A stretch of 15,431 nucleotides of DNA from an uncultured Bacteriovorax sp. (GTDB lineage Bacteria > Bdellovibrionota > Bacteriovoracia > Bacteriovoracales > Bacteriovoracaceae): assembly GCA_946480715.1 (NCBI GenBank), contig CAMLKK010000053.1, forward strand, positions 1 through 15,431. Reading direction: 5' to 3'. Below the pieces are notes generated by a model, which did not search any database, was not told the origin of the DNA, and worked only from the letters and a program-made list of their open reading frames with translations. A program made the translations under genes and the position numbers. Shown piece by piece: positions 7,375-14,791 of the stretch (positions are counted from its first letter, which is position 1; every line of letters starts with the position of its first letter).

Positions 7375-8745
7375 ATGAATGAGTTTAAAGTAGGACTACT
7401 TGCCATCGCCACAATTGTTGCTGTTGCATTTATGTCCTTCAAAATTACATCGGGACAATCAGGTTTCGGTCAGTACGTCACATATAGAACAATCGTAAAA
7501 GATGCTTCAGGGATTTTTCCAAAAACTCCTATTAAGGTTGCGGGGATCGCAGCAGGTCGTATTAATTCTATTGAGCTTCAAGGAAACACGGCCCTCATTA
7601 CTTTCGAAATCCTTAAACAAATTCAGGTGACAAAAAACTCGAAACTTAGAATCAAGTCTGTTGGTTTTTTGGGTGATAAATACATTGAAATTTTCATTGG
7701 TGATTCACCAGAGCTTTTGAAAAAATTTGATTTCATCGATTCAGAAGAAGCTGCAGGAATTGAAACACTTGTAAAAGACACGTCGGAAATTCTTTTAGAC
7801 GTAAAACAAATTGTTCGTTCATTGAAAGATTCAATTGCTCCGGAAGGACAAATTTCGCCTATCAAAAAAATCTTAGCTGACGTTCAAACAACAGTTGAAA
7901 ACACAAAAGAAGCAACACTGAGTTTGAAGCGAATCATGCAGGGTAATGAGGAAAAAATTAATGCCCTTGTCGATAACTTAGAAAATTTCTCTTACGAACT
8001 CGCTTACAACATGGATAAAGGCAATCCGGATGCAGCGATTTCAGATCTTAAAAAAATCATGGGGAATGCTGATAAATTAACAAAAGATCTTTCTGATATT
8101 GTTGCTGACGTGAAACGCGGAAAAGGAACAATGGGGAAACTTCTTGTTGAAGAAGAAATTGCTGACCAAGTTAAAGATACACTTTCAAGCGTGCAAAAAA
8201 TTGTCGGAAAAGCAGATGCAATTCGCACAGAACTTTCGGTGTTCACTGGTGCTAACACTGACGGTGCAGGGGAGAGTGAAGTGGCCCTCAGAATTTTCCC
8301 TTCACCAGAAAGATTCTATCACTTAGGACTTACAACATCTGAAATCGGACCTGATACTGAAACGATTACCGAAACAACGACTAATGGAAATACTGTTACG
8401 ACAAATAAAAAAGAACGCGAACGCGATACGTTCCGCTTCAACATTCAAGTTGGTCGTCGTGTTCAAGACTTCGCTTTCCGCGGTGGTCTTATTGAATCAA
8501 CAGGTGGTTTAGGGATCGATTACTACTTCCAGCCATTGGGAACAAAATTTACAACTGAAGTTTTTGATTATGATAAAGATCGTGGACCAAATATTCGTGT
8601 AACAACTGAAGCGCAGCTTTGGAACGTTCTCTACGGCCGTATTTCGGGTAACGATTTAGCTCGTAAAGAAAGAAGTGCGACAGTTTCTGCGGGTCTTCGC
8701 TTTAATGATGAAGACTTAAAAGGTTTGATGGGCTTTTTCTTTTAA
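7375..8745 (+). CDS. mlaD: MlaD/MCE-domain protein with beta-rich, outer-membrane-like C-terminus
   Basis: Substrate-binding MCE component of the lipid transporter, anchored in the inner membrane by one N-terminal helix (about 5-22) with the rest in the periplasm. The MCE domain covers roughly 33-115 (SGIFPKTPIKVAGIAAGRI, then KSVGFLGDKYIEIFIG). A helical stretch of heptad-like repeats follows (130-290), suited to a rod or hexameric tube. The last 155 residues differ: many short alternating strands, a threonine-rich insert (327-345), the segment FAFRGGLIESTGGLGIDYYF (367-386) and a terminal GLMGFFF ending in phenylalanine, as outer-membrane barrel proteins often do. Similar MCE proteins with this end occur, as I recall, in deltaproteobacterial relatives. 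At 456 residues it is far longer than E. coli MlaD (about 183). AAGGTGAG upstream serves as ribosome binding site. Confidence 0.92.
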   Translation: MNEFKVGLLAIATIVAVAFMSFKITSGQSGFGQYVTYRTIVKDASGIFPKTPIKVAGIAAGRINSIELQGNTALITFEILKQIQVTKNSKLRIKSVGFLGDKYIEIFIGDSPELLKKFDFIDSEEAAGIETLVKDTSEILLDVKQIVRSLKDSIAPEGQISPIKKILADVQTTVENTKEATLSLKRIMQGNEEKINALVDNLENFSYELAYNMDKGNPDAAISDLKKIMGNADKLTKDLSDIVADVKRGKGTMGKLLVEEEIADQVKDTLSSVQKIVGKADAIRTELSVFTGANTDGAGESEVALRIFPSPERFYHLGLTTSEIGPDTETITETTTNGNTVTTNKKERERDTFRFNIQVGRRVQDFAFRGGLIESTGGLGIDYYFQPLGTKFTTEVFDYDKDRGPNIRVTTEAQLWNVLYGRISGNDLARKERSATVSAGLRFNDEDLKGLMGFFF

Positions 8746-8757
8746 ATAGAAGAGAGA

Positions 8758-9867
8758 ATGGAAAGAAACTGGTTAATCAGAACATCGCAAAATCAAATCT
8801 TGGGCCCGGTGGCCAAGCAAAAACTTTTAGAGTTTATTGAAAAAGGTGCGCTCGGACTCAATGATGAAGTCGCGAGTGGAAATGGTTATTGGTTTTCACT
8901 AAGAGAACGTGATCTTGTAGATAAATACATCTATGGGGACATTCCTCAAGGCTACAATCCCATTTCAGAATCAAAGAGTGTTCTCGCTAAAAAAGAAAAT
9001 CCTGACAAAACAACAAGTATCAATACAGCGCCAGCTAATCGCGGACAAATTCTTCGCCCGGAAAAAGACAATCCCGGTATTCTTCCTAAAAATGAAGATC
9101 TCGAGTTTCCAGATTTAGGTGGACCGACTTTAAATTCCCAGACAGAAACAACAGACATCACTCGTCTTCCGAAGAATGAAGATTTGGAATTTCCAGATAT
9201 CACTTTGATCGCCGCGAAAGTTCAATCATCAATGAGCGCTGATGGCATGCAATCGCTGCATTCAACTCCATCAGTAGCTGTTTCAATGCCAAAAGCGGAG
9301 CCCACGAGAATTGATGAGCGCAATCTTCGCGACACAAATAATGAACCCGTACTTTATCCGAAAGATGAAGATCTTGATTTCCCAGATATCGCTAGCATTA
9401 AAAATGATAAGACTGAAAAAACTTCGGAGTTTGAATTCAGAGTACCTACGCAATCGAGTAAAGAAGTGGTTGAAGATATCAAACCACCCACGACAAGCTT
9501 GAAAGCAGACCTCGAAAGTGATTTTGGTGAATCAACACTGACACTTATTCAAACAAAACCTGCGGCCAAAGAAACGCCGAAAGAAGCTCCACGTCCTGTT
9601 TTAGATAAACCACTTAAGAAAAAAGAAATCGTCGCCAAAGAACCAATACGCGATGAAGATAAAAAACTACTTCATGATCGTAAGGCCAAACCAGCGAAAA
9701 CTCCTGTGCGTGAAAATAGAGAAGTGGTGTCGATTGAAAGTGCACCAGCTCCACTCAAGCGTCGAAACGATAATTATCTTTTTTTCATTTTGATTATTGT
9801 TGCCCTCATCATGCTCGCGGTATTTTTCTACTTCAAAGAAATTCTCAATAAACCTCTTCCTGTTTAA
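8758..9867 (+). CDS. GYF-like domain protein with three acidic motif repeats and C-terminal membrane anchor
   Basis: Function unknown; 369 residues. The first 60 residues resemble a bacterial GYF_2-type domain: NWLIRTSQNQILGPVAKQKL with the ILGPV turn, then IEKGALGLNDEVASGNGYWF, a fold that in other proteins binds proline-rich peptides. A long low-complexity linker follows, carrying three near-identical 11-residue motifs of pattern (L/Y)PK(N/D)EDL(E/D)FPD at residues 109-119, 137-147 and 200-210. The later part is rich in lysine, proline and glutamate. A hydrophobic helix (about 340-357) close to the C-terminus, preceded by KRR and with no signal peptide, predicts a tail-anchored inner-membrane protein with the GYF domain and repeats in the cytoplasm. 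It starts 12 bases after mlaD with AGAGAG upstream, so it is probably cotranscribed with the lipid transporter. Confidence 0.82.
   Translation: MERNWLIRTSQNQILGPVAKQKLLEFIEKGALGLNDEVASGNGYWFSLRERDLVDKYIYGDIPQGYNPISESKSVLAKKENPDKTTSINTAPANRGQILRPEKDNPGILPKNEDLEFPDLGGPTLNSQTETTDITRLPKNEDLEFPDITLIAAKVQSSMSADGMQSLHSTPSVAVSMPKAEPTRIDERNLRDTNNEPVLYPKDEDLDFPDIASIKNDKTEKTSEFEFRVPTQSSKEVVEDIKPPTTSLKADLESDFGESTLTLIQTKPAAKETPKEAPRPVLDKPLKKKEIVAKEPIRDEDKKLLHDRKAKPAKTPVRENREVVSIESAPAPLKRRNDNYLFFILIIVALIMLAVFFYFKEILNKPLPV
9082..9387 (+). repeat. Three copies of an 11-residue acidic FPD motif within the GYF protein gene
   Basis: Copies lie at 9082-9114, 9166-9198 and 9355-9387. All encode PK(N/D)EDL(E/D)FPD, but their codons differ (for example CTC GAG against TTG GAA), so the protein sequence rather than the DNA is under selection. 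Spacing between copies is 17 and 52 residues. This pattern suggests short linear binding motifs rather than a structural repeat. Confidence 0.85.
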
Positions 9868-9879
9868 TCGGAGCAAGCA

Positions 9880-10470
9880 GTGGCCACAAAACACACGCTC
9901 TTCATTTATCCTACTGACACTGTTTGGGGAATTGGTGCTTCCATTTACGATCAATGGGCACATCAGGATATTGCAACGATAAAAAGAACGAGTGCAGATA
10001 AACCGCTTTCGATTATGTTCACCAATCTCGTGACGTTAAAAAAAACATTTTCATTTCCAGCGGAAATGACAGACGAATGGCTCACAAAATTTTTTCAAAT
10101 GGAATCAACTTTAGGTTTAGAATTGTCATCAGCTCTTTCACCGATTCCAGCATGGGTTTACGGTCAAAGTGATATGGTTTCTATTCGTTATTCTACAAAT
10201 CCATTATTAAAAACTATTCCCGAGCCTTTTTTTTCTACAAGTTTAAATCTCACTGGTGAGCCGCCGATCACAACTTTTAAAGATGCGGTTCAATTTCAAA
10301 AAGATCATGCCAGGGAGGCACTTGTGATTGGAAGTGAAAAAGATCAACTTTCCGGAGAGTCTTCAACGATTGTCTTTTTTAGAAATAAAGGATTCAAGAT
10401 TATCAGAGCGGGAAGAAACGTCGAAGAAATTAAATCGCACTTGTCGTTAACTGGATTTCCCTGCGCCTAA
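9880..10470 (+). CDS. tsaC: Sua5/YciO/YrdC family protein, probable threonylcarbamoyl-AMP synthase
   Basis: Family enzymes make threonylcarbamoyl-AMP from threonine, bicarbonate and ATP for the t6A modification of tRNAs reading ANN codons. At 196 residues it fits the short TsaC/YrdC form with no extra C-terminal Sua5 domain. Seen: FIYPTDTVWGIGA (8-20), the IKRTSADKPLS segment with Lys35, Arg36 and Lys41, SIRYS near 101, STSLNLTGEPP (119-129), SGESSTIV (159-165) and the final RAGR. The usual PGPxT loop is not visible; the corresponding place reads FQMESTLGLELSS, so activity or subfamily (TsaC against YciO) is uncertain. GTG at 9880 is the start, with GGAG upstream. It ends in a 24-base convergent overlap with the DUF721 gene. 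Confidence 0.85.
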   Translation: MATKHTLFIYPTDTVWGIGASIYDQWAHQDIATIKRTSADKPLSIMFTNLVTLKKTFSFPAEMTDEWLTKFFQMESTLGLELSSALSPIPAWVYGQSDMVSIRYSTNPLLKTIPEPFFSTSLNLTGEPPITTFKDAVQFQKDHAREALVIGSEKDQLSGESSTIVFFRNKGFKIIRAGRNVEEIKSHLSLTGFPCA

Positions 10471-10977
10471 TTGCAGATAGAGAGAAATCATTCGCTCTTT
10501 GAGTTCCAGATCTTCCAAATCACCAAACATCAATTCAGCTTCTTTTTTAAGACGTTTATATTCTGGCGAATAAGGATGCAGTTGATTCACTTTTTCTTTT
10601 TCAAGCGGGGCCACAAATTGCGAATACTGACGATCAAAGTGTGTTGAATCAACAATGAACTTAATCGACTTGATAGATTTTTCAAGCGAAGGAAAACGTT
10701 CAAAAATTTTCTTTTTTAACGGGAGTTCCATGAAACTTAATTCATTGGCGAAGGCAGAGTGATTCGACAAAATGATCAACGTCCCATTTTGATTTTTTAG
10801 CGGGATCGTATGTTGAGAAAGTTTATCGCCGGAGATTTCTTTCCATGCTCGGATAAGACTTAAAAAATCAAAACTTTCGCCAATTGAAGCACGTGTACTA
10901 GTCGATCCCGATCCCTTTTTTTCATAGGAATTAGACGCACCCGGTGAATCAATGAAGTTAACGAGTTTTTTTAACAT
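10447..10977 (-). CDS. DUF721 (DciA-like) protein
   Basis: DUF721 family; DciA members help load the replicative helicase DnaB, a role inferred here from the family only. In the 176 residues the core spans about 37-112: LIRAWKEISGDKLSQHTIPL, then GTLIILSNHSAFANELSFM and LPLKKKIFERFPSLEKSIKSIKFIV, matching the family pattern of W..I.G..L..HT.P, a strand, S..A..EL and a closing beta strand. The first 35 residues are serine/glycine rich and likely flexible, and a charged helical tail (120-170) follows. It starts at the ATG at 10977, 44 bases from the divergent lptE start, without a strong Shine-Dalgarno. Its last 24 bases overlap the convergent tsaC end. Confidence 0.8.
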   Translation of the reverse strand: MLKKLVNFIDSPGASNSYEKKGSGSTSTRASIGESFDFLSLIRAWKEISGDKLSQHTIPLKNQNGTLIILSNHSAFANELSFMELPLKKKIFERFPSLEKSIKSIKFIVDSTHFDRQYSQFVAPLEKEKVNQLHPYSPEYKRLKKEAELMFGDLEDLELKERMISLYLQLGAGKSS

Positions 10978-11021
10978 AAATACCGTTTTAGCCTTATGTT
11001 TTTTAAGGTAGCATTAGCGCT
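10978..11021. promoter_or_regulatory. Divergent intergenic region between the DUF721 gene and lptE
   Basis: These 44 bases must hold promoters for both genes or their upstream parts. CCTTA and TAAGG around seven T-rich bases (10992-11008) form an inverted repeat that could be an operator. A weak -10-like TAGCAT lies about 8 bases before the lptE ATG. There is no clear ribosome binding site on either side. No box is strong enough for a firm promoter call. Confidence 0.35.
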
Positions 11022-11699
11022 ATGAAAGTGCGATTTTTTTCTCAAATCCTCCTTGTTCTAGGCCAACTCTTCCTCGTCTCATGTGGTGGATATCACTTCA
11101 ATACCAATAACAATCCTTTAATCGGTTACGACATAAAATCCGTTGCGGTTCCCATGTTTATTAACCGTTCTGTTCTGCCTGATCTGGCCGCTCCCATGAC
11201 GAAAGAAGTCATGCTGGTGCTCAACGATTATGAAGGACTTAAAGTTTTAAGCGGCGATAACAAAGATGCAGATGCGGTTCTCATCGGGATCATTGAATCA
11301 AAAGATGCTGTAAATGATGTTGTCGTGAATTCAACTTATCAGTTCAGTGATAACACTGTTAAATCATCTGTCGGTGCAAGAAGCCCTTTTTATTATCCGG
11401 CGGAAACAGCTTACAGTATCGATTTCAAAGTCATTCTCATCAAGCGTCCAACAAAAGAAGAACTTGAATTGCTCACGAGTGATTTAGGAAAATACATGAA
11501 AACAAATCCGCGAGTTGTCCTCATGGATTCATTTTCGCTTAACAGTTCATTCACACGAGTTGTTGGAGAAAACACAACGTCTGATTCACCTGGAAAAGTA
11601 AACTTCGTCAAAAATCGCGGCGTCTTCGAACGAAGCATTCAAGAAACAGCAGTACGAGCGGCCCAGAATTTTAAGCAGGTCGTGCTCAATGCTTTCTAA
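11022..11699 (+). CDS. lptE: LptE-like LPS-assembly lipoprotein
   Basis: Outer-membrane lipoprotein that plugs the LptD barrel and helps insert lipopolysaccharide. The 225 residues begin with a lipoprotein signal peptide: basic KVR, a hydrophobic core (6-18) and lipobox LVSC with Cys21, followed by GGYHF, the typical LptE start of the mature chain. SVAVPMFINRSVLPDLAAPMTKEVMLVLNDYEGLKVL matches the family (alpha helix after the first strand). DADAVLIGIIES is the next conserved strand. Downstream holA overlaps it by 11 bases, a very common lptE-holA pairing that strengthens the call. The chain is somewhat longer than the E. coli protein (about 190 residues). Confidence 0.86.
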   Translation: MKVRFFSQILLVLGQLFLVSCGGYHFNTNNNPLIGYDIKSVAVPMFINRSVLPDLAAPMTKEVMLVLNDYEGLKVLSGDNKDADAVLIGIIESKDAVNDVVVNSTYQFSDNTVKSSVGARSPFYYPAETAYSIDFKVILIKRPTKEELELLTSDLGKYMKTNPRVVLMDSFSLNSSFTRVVGENTTSDSPGKVNFVKNRGVFERSIQETAVRAAQNFKQVVLNAF

Positions 11700-12642
11700 G
11701 TTTCAGCCTTGGGATTTCCTCCCAAAACATCCTGAAGTCATCAATAAAAAGATCCCTGGTCTCTATGCATTTTTGATCACTGATCCTTATCTTGAACATA
11801 TCGTGATGGCGAAACTTCCTAAGAAGGAATTGAATTTTTCACTCTATTCGGGTGTTGATATCAACCGCGACTTCATTGATGAACATCTGATCAACTTATC
11901 TTTTTTTTCTAGCACTGATCACATCTTTGTGATGAATGCTGAAAACATACCAGCTCCCGTTATCAAACATCTCCTTGAGGCGACTATTGATTGCAGTGAT
12001 CGTTTTATGGTTCTCGTGTATACGAAATCCAATAAACAATTCACGGAACTTTCAAAAGATAAAAATGTGACCGCGATTGAGCTTGAAGAACCAAAATTCT
12101 GGGATGGTCCGAAAGTTTGGCAGTTTGCTTTGAAGTCGAAAGAACTCACAGTCTCCAATGAAATTTCTAAAGTTGTTCTCGAACACCTCGAACATAACTT
12201 CGAATCTTTTGTTTGGGTCATCGATACTATTAAAACATATTATCCTGATGGAAAAATCACACCGGATGAATTGCGCGAAATCATCAAAAAAGAGCGTTGG
12301 GATTTTTTCGAATTGATCGATATCTTCAACTCAAAACCTCAGGCCTTCTTCCAGGAAATCCTGAAAAAAGAAACGGACTATGATTGGTTGCGATCCCTCT
12401 TTGCATTCATGCAAACTCATCTCACTAAAATTCTCTTTCCAGAAGAAATCACAAAAAAAGGCAGACTCTCAAAATACGACCAGGCGATCATTGATGTGAG
12501 TGAACGCTGGAGTAGAATGGAAGTTATGCATTATCTAAAATCATTTTCTGAATGGGAAATTTTGGCAAAGTCGTCTGATCCTTTAGTGATCGATCAAGTG
12601 AGATTGGAGCTTGTGAAGATGGCTAAAGCGGGATTGAAATAA
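11689..12642 (+). CDS. holA: DNA polymerase III delta subunit
   Basis: Clamp-loader delta subunit that opens the beta sliding clamp. The sequence is divergent: 317 residues with the general plan of an N-terminal alpha/beta domain (about 1-135, with FLITDPYLEHIVMAKL and FMVLVYTKSN strands), a helical middle (LEHNFESFVWVIDTIKTYY, like the family L..N...I..EI.KL) and a helical collar domain (220-317) ending in RLELVKMAKAGLK. WDFFELIDIFNSKPQAFFQEI matches the family stretch in which each subunit turns to its C-terminal helices. No Walker motif is expected and none is seen. The call relies strongly on the lptE overlap and the neighbouring rpsT, both classic partners. AGCAGG upstream could be its ribosome binding site. 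Confidence 0.82.
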   Translation: MLSKFQPWDFLPKHPEVINKKIPGLYAFLITDPYLEHIVMAKLPKKELNFSLYSGVDINRDFIDEHLINLSFFSSTDHIFVMNAENIPAPVIKHLLEATIDCSDRFMVLVYTKSNKQFTELSKDKNVTAIELEEPKFWDGPKVWQFALKSKELTVSNEISKVVLEHLEHNFESFVWVIDTIKTYYPDGKITPDELREIIKKERWDFFELIDIFNSKPQAFFQEILKKETDYDWLRSLFAFMQTHLTKILFPEEITKKGRLSKYDQAIIDVSERWSRMEVMHYLKSFSEWEILAKSSDPLVIDQVRLELVKMAKAGLK

Positions 12643-12645
12643 TCT

Positions 12646-12677
12646 AAAACAAAAAAGGCCACCCGAAGGCAGCCTTT
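12646..12677 (-). terminator. Intrinsic terminator of rpsT with UUCG loop
   Basis: On the minus strand AAAGGCTGCC pairs with GGTGGCCTTT (two G-U pairs) around a TTCG tetraloop closed by C-G, a very stable hairpin, and is followed by a T run then G and TTTT. It lies 25 bases past the rpsT stop. On the plus strand the same hairpin is followed by TTTATATAG, so it may also slow transcription coming from holA, but less well. Confidence 0.9.
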
Positions 12678-12701
12678 ATATAGTCAAATCGAAAGCAAAA
12701 A

Positions 12702-12968
12702 TTACTTCGAAAGATTATTGATTTGAGAAGCTAGACGAGAAGTTTTTCTTGCAGCTGTGTTAAGTTTAATAACGCCAGTCTTAGCAAGTTTACGAAGTTC
12801 AGCTTGAGCATTTTTAAGTGCTTCAAGAGCAACTTTTTTATCACCAGCAACTAGTGCATCTCTAACTTTTTTAACTGCAGTCTTAGTTTTAGACTCGTTA
12901 ACTTTGTTCTTAAGATTTTTCTTAATATCTTGTTTTGCTCTTTTTTCTGATGATTTGTGGTTTGCCAC
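12702..12968 (-). CDS. rpsT: 30S ribosomal protein S20
   Basis: Small-subunit protein binding the 5' domain of 16S rRNA. 88 residues of almost pure basic helix: MANHKSSEKRAKQDIKKNLKNK at the N-terminus is the S20 hallmark, and GVIKLNTAARKTSRLASQIN near the end is its conserved C-terminal segment. The start codon is GTG at 12968, fixed by AGGAG six bases upstream and by the family N-terminus. Rare start codons are known in rpsT and allow autoregulation in E. coli; whether that applies here is not shown. It is a single-gene unit with its own terminator, convergent with lptE-holA. Confidence 0.98.
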   Translation of the reverse strand: MANHKSSEKRAKQDIKKNLKNKVNESKTKTAVKKVRDALVAGDKKVALEALKNAQAELRKLAKTGVIKLNTAARKTSRLASQINNLSK

Positions 12969-12974
12969 AATTAA

Positions 12975-12979
12975 CTCCT
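12975..12979 (-). promoter_or_regulatory. Ribosome binding site of rpsT
   Basis: AGGAG on the minus strand, six bases before the GTG at 12968; it decides this start codon. Confidence 0.8.
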
Positions 12980-13029
12980 ACCGTTAGATATTCAACTTTT
13001 TGCAATCAGCAATCTTTAATGAGAATAGT

Positions 13030-13058
13030 TTTTTATTCTAATTGTAAAAACTTGGCAA
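13030..13058 (-). promoter_or_regulatory. Candidate rpsT promoter
   Basis: On the minus strand TTGCCA (13058-13053) is followed after 17 bases by TAAAAA (13035-13030). This gives an untranslated leader of about 55 bases. The -10 box is only a four of six match. An AGAATA/TATTCT inverted repeat (13022-13039) overlaps it. Confidence 0.35.
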
Positions 13059-13066
13059 GGTTTTAT

Positions 13067-13096
13067 TTGTGAAAGTTAACCCCCCTCTAGTATGAT
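13067..13096 (+). promoter_or_regulatory. Promoter of the hbd-crt-acyl-CoA dehydrogenase operon, with C/G inverted repeat
   Basis: TTGTGA (13067-13072), an 18-base spacer and TATGAT (13091-13096) make a good sigma-70 promoter, with transcription expected to start near 13103 and a leader of about 40 bases. A run of six C (13080-13085) and one of five G (13097-13101) flank the -10 box as an inverted repeat with an 11-base loop, and may be an operator or a local structure at the start site. AGAGGT at 13135-13140 is the ribosome binding site. Confidence 0.6.
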
Positions 13097-13145
13097 GGGG
13101 GCGCTTAATTCTTAAAATGTTCGTAATGACTAAAAGAGGTAACAA

Positions 13146-14000
13146 ATGCAAACCATCCAAACTATTGGTATTGTTGGCGCAGGGCAAATGGGCCGAGGGA
13201 TCGCTCAAGTGGCGGCCATGTCAGGATACAAAGTTCAAGTTTTCGACGTTTCTCCAGAAGGTTTGAAAAAGGGCGTCGATTTTATCGAAACTCAACTTAA
13301 GAAAGGCGTTGAAAAAGCAAAGTGGGATCAAGCTTTTGTCGAAAAAACGATGAAACTTATCGAGCCTGTGACAAACATGGGTGACATGAAAAACGCGGAT
13401 CTTTTGATCGAAGCGGCGACTGAAAACAAAACAATTAAATTTGATATTTTTAAAAAATTAGATGAAATCGCAAAACCAGGAGCGATCCTGGCGACAAACA
13501 CATCTTCTATTTCAATCACTGAAATTGCGGCCGTAACAAAACGTCCACAGCTTGTAGCTGGTATGCACTTCATGAATCCAGTACCTGTCATGAAACTCGT
13601 GGAAGGAATTCGTGGACTCGAAACGTCTGATGAAACATTCAACACGGTTGCCGCTGTTTCAGAGAAGATGGGGAAAGTTTTTGTTCGCGCTAATGACGTT
13701 CCAGGATTTGCGGTTAACCGTATTCTTATGCCAATGATTAACGAAGCTGTTTACGCGCTTTATGAAGGTGTGGCTTCTGTTCAGGATATTGATCAGGCGA
13801 TGAAGCTTGGGACAAATCAACCAATGGGTCCACTGGAGCTTGCGGACTTTATCGGTCTTGATACGTGTCTAGCAATCATGGATGTCCTTCACGACGGATT
13901 AGGGGACACAAAATACAGACCGTGTCCGTTACTTAAAAAATATGTTCTTGCCGGACGCATGGGCAGAAAATCAGGGAGAGGATTTTATGAATATAAATAA
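13146..14000 (+). CDS. hbd: 3-hydroxybutyryl-CoA (3-hydroxyacyl-CoA) dehydrogenase
   Basis: Oxidises 3-hydroxyacyl-CoA to 3-ketoacyl-CoA with NAD(P), or runs in reverse. The 284 residues are the single-function length (not the FadB fusion). Rossmann motif GAGQMG at 11-16 follows IGIV, with Asp34 ending the second strand (VFD), which favours NAD. Catalytic residues are present: Ser120 in NTSS, His141 in [10 protein letters not shown] with Glu153 in LVEGI, and Asn191 in [13 protein letters not shown]. The C-terminal domain shows [26 protein letters not shown] and the end [12 protein letters not shown]. It is the first gene of the operon, with AGAGGT five bases before the ATG; its last 14 bases overlap the next gene. 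Confidence 0.95.
   Translation: MQTIQTIGIVGAGQMGRGIAQVAAMSGYKVQVFDVSPEGLKKGVDFIETQLKKGVEKAKWDQAFVEKTMKLIEPVTNMGDMKNADLLIEAATENKTIKFDIFKKLDEIAKPGAILATNTSSISITEIAAVTKRPQLVAGMHFMNPVPVMKLVEGIRGLETSDETFNTVAAVSEKMGKVFVRANDVPGFAVNRILMPMINEAVYALYEGVASVQDIDQAMKLGTNQPMGPLELADFIGLDTCLAIMDVLHDGLGDTKYRPCPLLKKYVLAGRMGRKSGRGFYEYK
13974..13982 (+). promoter_or_regulatory. Ribosome binding site fixing the ATG of the enoyl-CoA hydratase gene
   Basis: GGGAGAGGA lies inside the end of the hbd gene, four bases before the ATG at 13987. It favours that start over the in-frame upstream ATG at 13942, which would add 15 residues unlike any hydratase N-terminus. Confidence 0.7.
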
Positions 14001-14790
14001 AACTTTTAATACACTTAAATTTGAAGTCGCAGAAAAATTCGGAACAATTACGATCAATAGACCAACAAAGCTTAATGCTTTAAACGTTGAACTCCTGACT
14101 GAACTCAAAGAACTTCTCACTGATTTAAAAAATGATGAGAAATTTGAACTTTTAGGCTTGATTGTTACTGGAGAAGGTGAGAAGGCTTTTATTGCAGGTG
14201 CTGATATTGCTGAAATGAGTGATATGAATGCGTCGGACGCTTATACTTTCGGACACCTTGGACAACAAGTCACAATTTTGTTCGAAACTTTACAAGTTCC
14301 GGTGATCGCATGCGTAAACGGCTTTGCTCTGGGCGGCGGATGTGAAATGGCCATGTCGTGTGATTTTATCTATGCGACGGACAACGCCATGTTCGGTCAA
14401 CCAGAAGTGAAGTTGGGATTGATCCCAGGATTTGGAGGGACTCAACGTCTCGCTAAACTTGTAGGCCGCAATCACGCTAAAGAAATTCTCTTCTCCGGAA
14501 GAAATGTAAAAGCGGACGAAGCTTTATCGATGGGACTTATCGTTCGTAAGTTCGCCACGAAAGAAGCGATGATTGAAGAAGCGAAGAAAACATTGAAAGC
14601 GATTTCAGCGAACTCACCTTATGCAGTTTCAATTGCAAAAAAAGTGATGAACGAAGGGATTGACTTAACAGTGACAGAAGGATTACAGCTAGAAAAACGC
14701 CAATTCTCTGCGATCTTCACATCTGAAGATATGCGTGAAGGGACGAAAGCGTTTATGGAAAAAAGAGCACCAAGTTTTAAAGGAAAATAA
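13987..14790 (+). CDS. Enoyl-CoA hydratase (crotonase family)
   Basis: Adds water to 2-enoyl-CoA, giving 3-hydroxyacyl-CoA, the step next to the dehydrogenase encoded just upstream. From the ATG at 13987 it has 267 residues, normal for the family. Seen: [10 protein letters not shown], oxyanion-hole segments [12 protein letters not shown] (near 66-77) and [19 protein letters not shown] (108-126) with Glu120, and [20 protein letters not shown] with Glu140. Both catalytic glutamates of true hydratases are present, which argues against a dehalogenase or isomerase role. [15 protein letters not shown] and the C-terminal helix [21 protein letters not shown] complete the fold. It overlaps hbd by 14 bases, and the acyl-CoA dehydrogenase starts 2 bases after its stop codon, so the three are one operon. 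A crotonase-type (C4) preference is likely but unproven. Confidence 0.94.
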   Translation: MNINKTFNTLKFEVAEKFGTITINRPTKLNALNVELLTELKELLTDLKNDEKFELLGLIVTGEGEKAFIAGADIAEMSDMNASDAYTFGHLGQQVTILFETLQVPVIACVNGFALGGGCEMAMSCDFIYATDNAMFGQPEVKLGLIPGFGGTQRLAKLVGRNHAKEILFSGRNVKADEALSMGLIVRKFATKEAMIEEAKKTLKAISANSPYAVSIAKKVMNEGIDLTVTEGLQLEKRQFSAIFTSEDMREGTKAFMEKRAPSFKGK

Positions 14791-14791
14791 T

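Noticed and set aside
9667..9963. 98-codon open frame on the minus strand
   Set aside because: It runs opposite the GYF protein's membrane helix and the tsaC start, both well supported, and has no family features.
11919..12221. 100-codon open frame on the minus strand within holA
   Set aside because: A chance antisense frame with serine/cysteine-rich composition and no initiation signals.
13328..13645. 105-codon open frame on the minus strand within hbd
   Set aside because: hbd is intact with all its motifs on the other strand; this frame has no ribosome binding site or recognisable domain.
13942..13986. Upstream ATG giving a longer enoyl-CoA hydratase
   Set aside because: The extra 15 residues are the hbd end read in another frame; a strong ribosome binding site directs the ATG at 13987.
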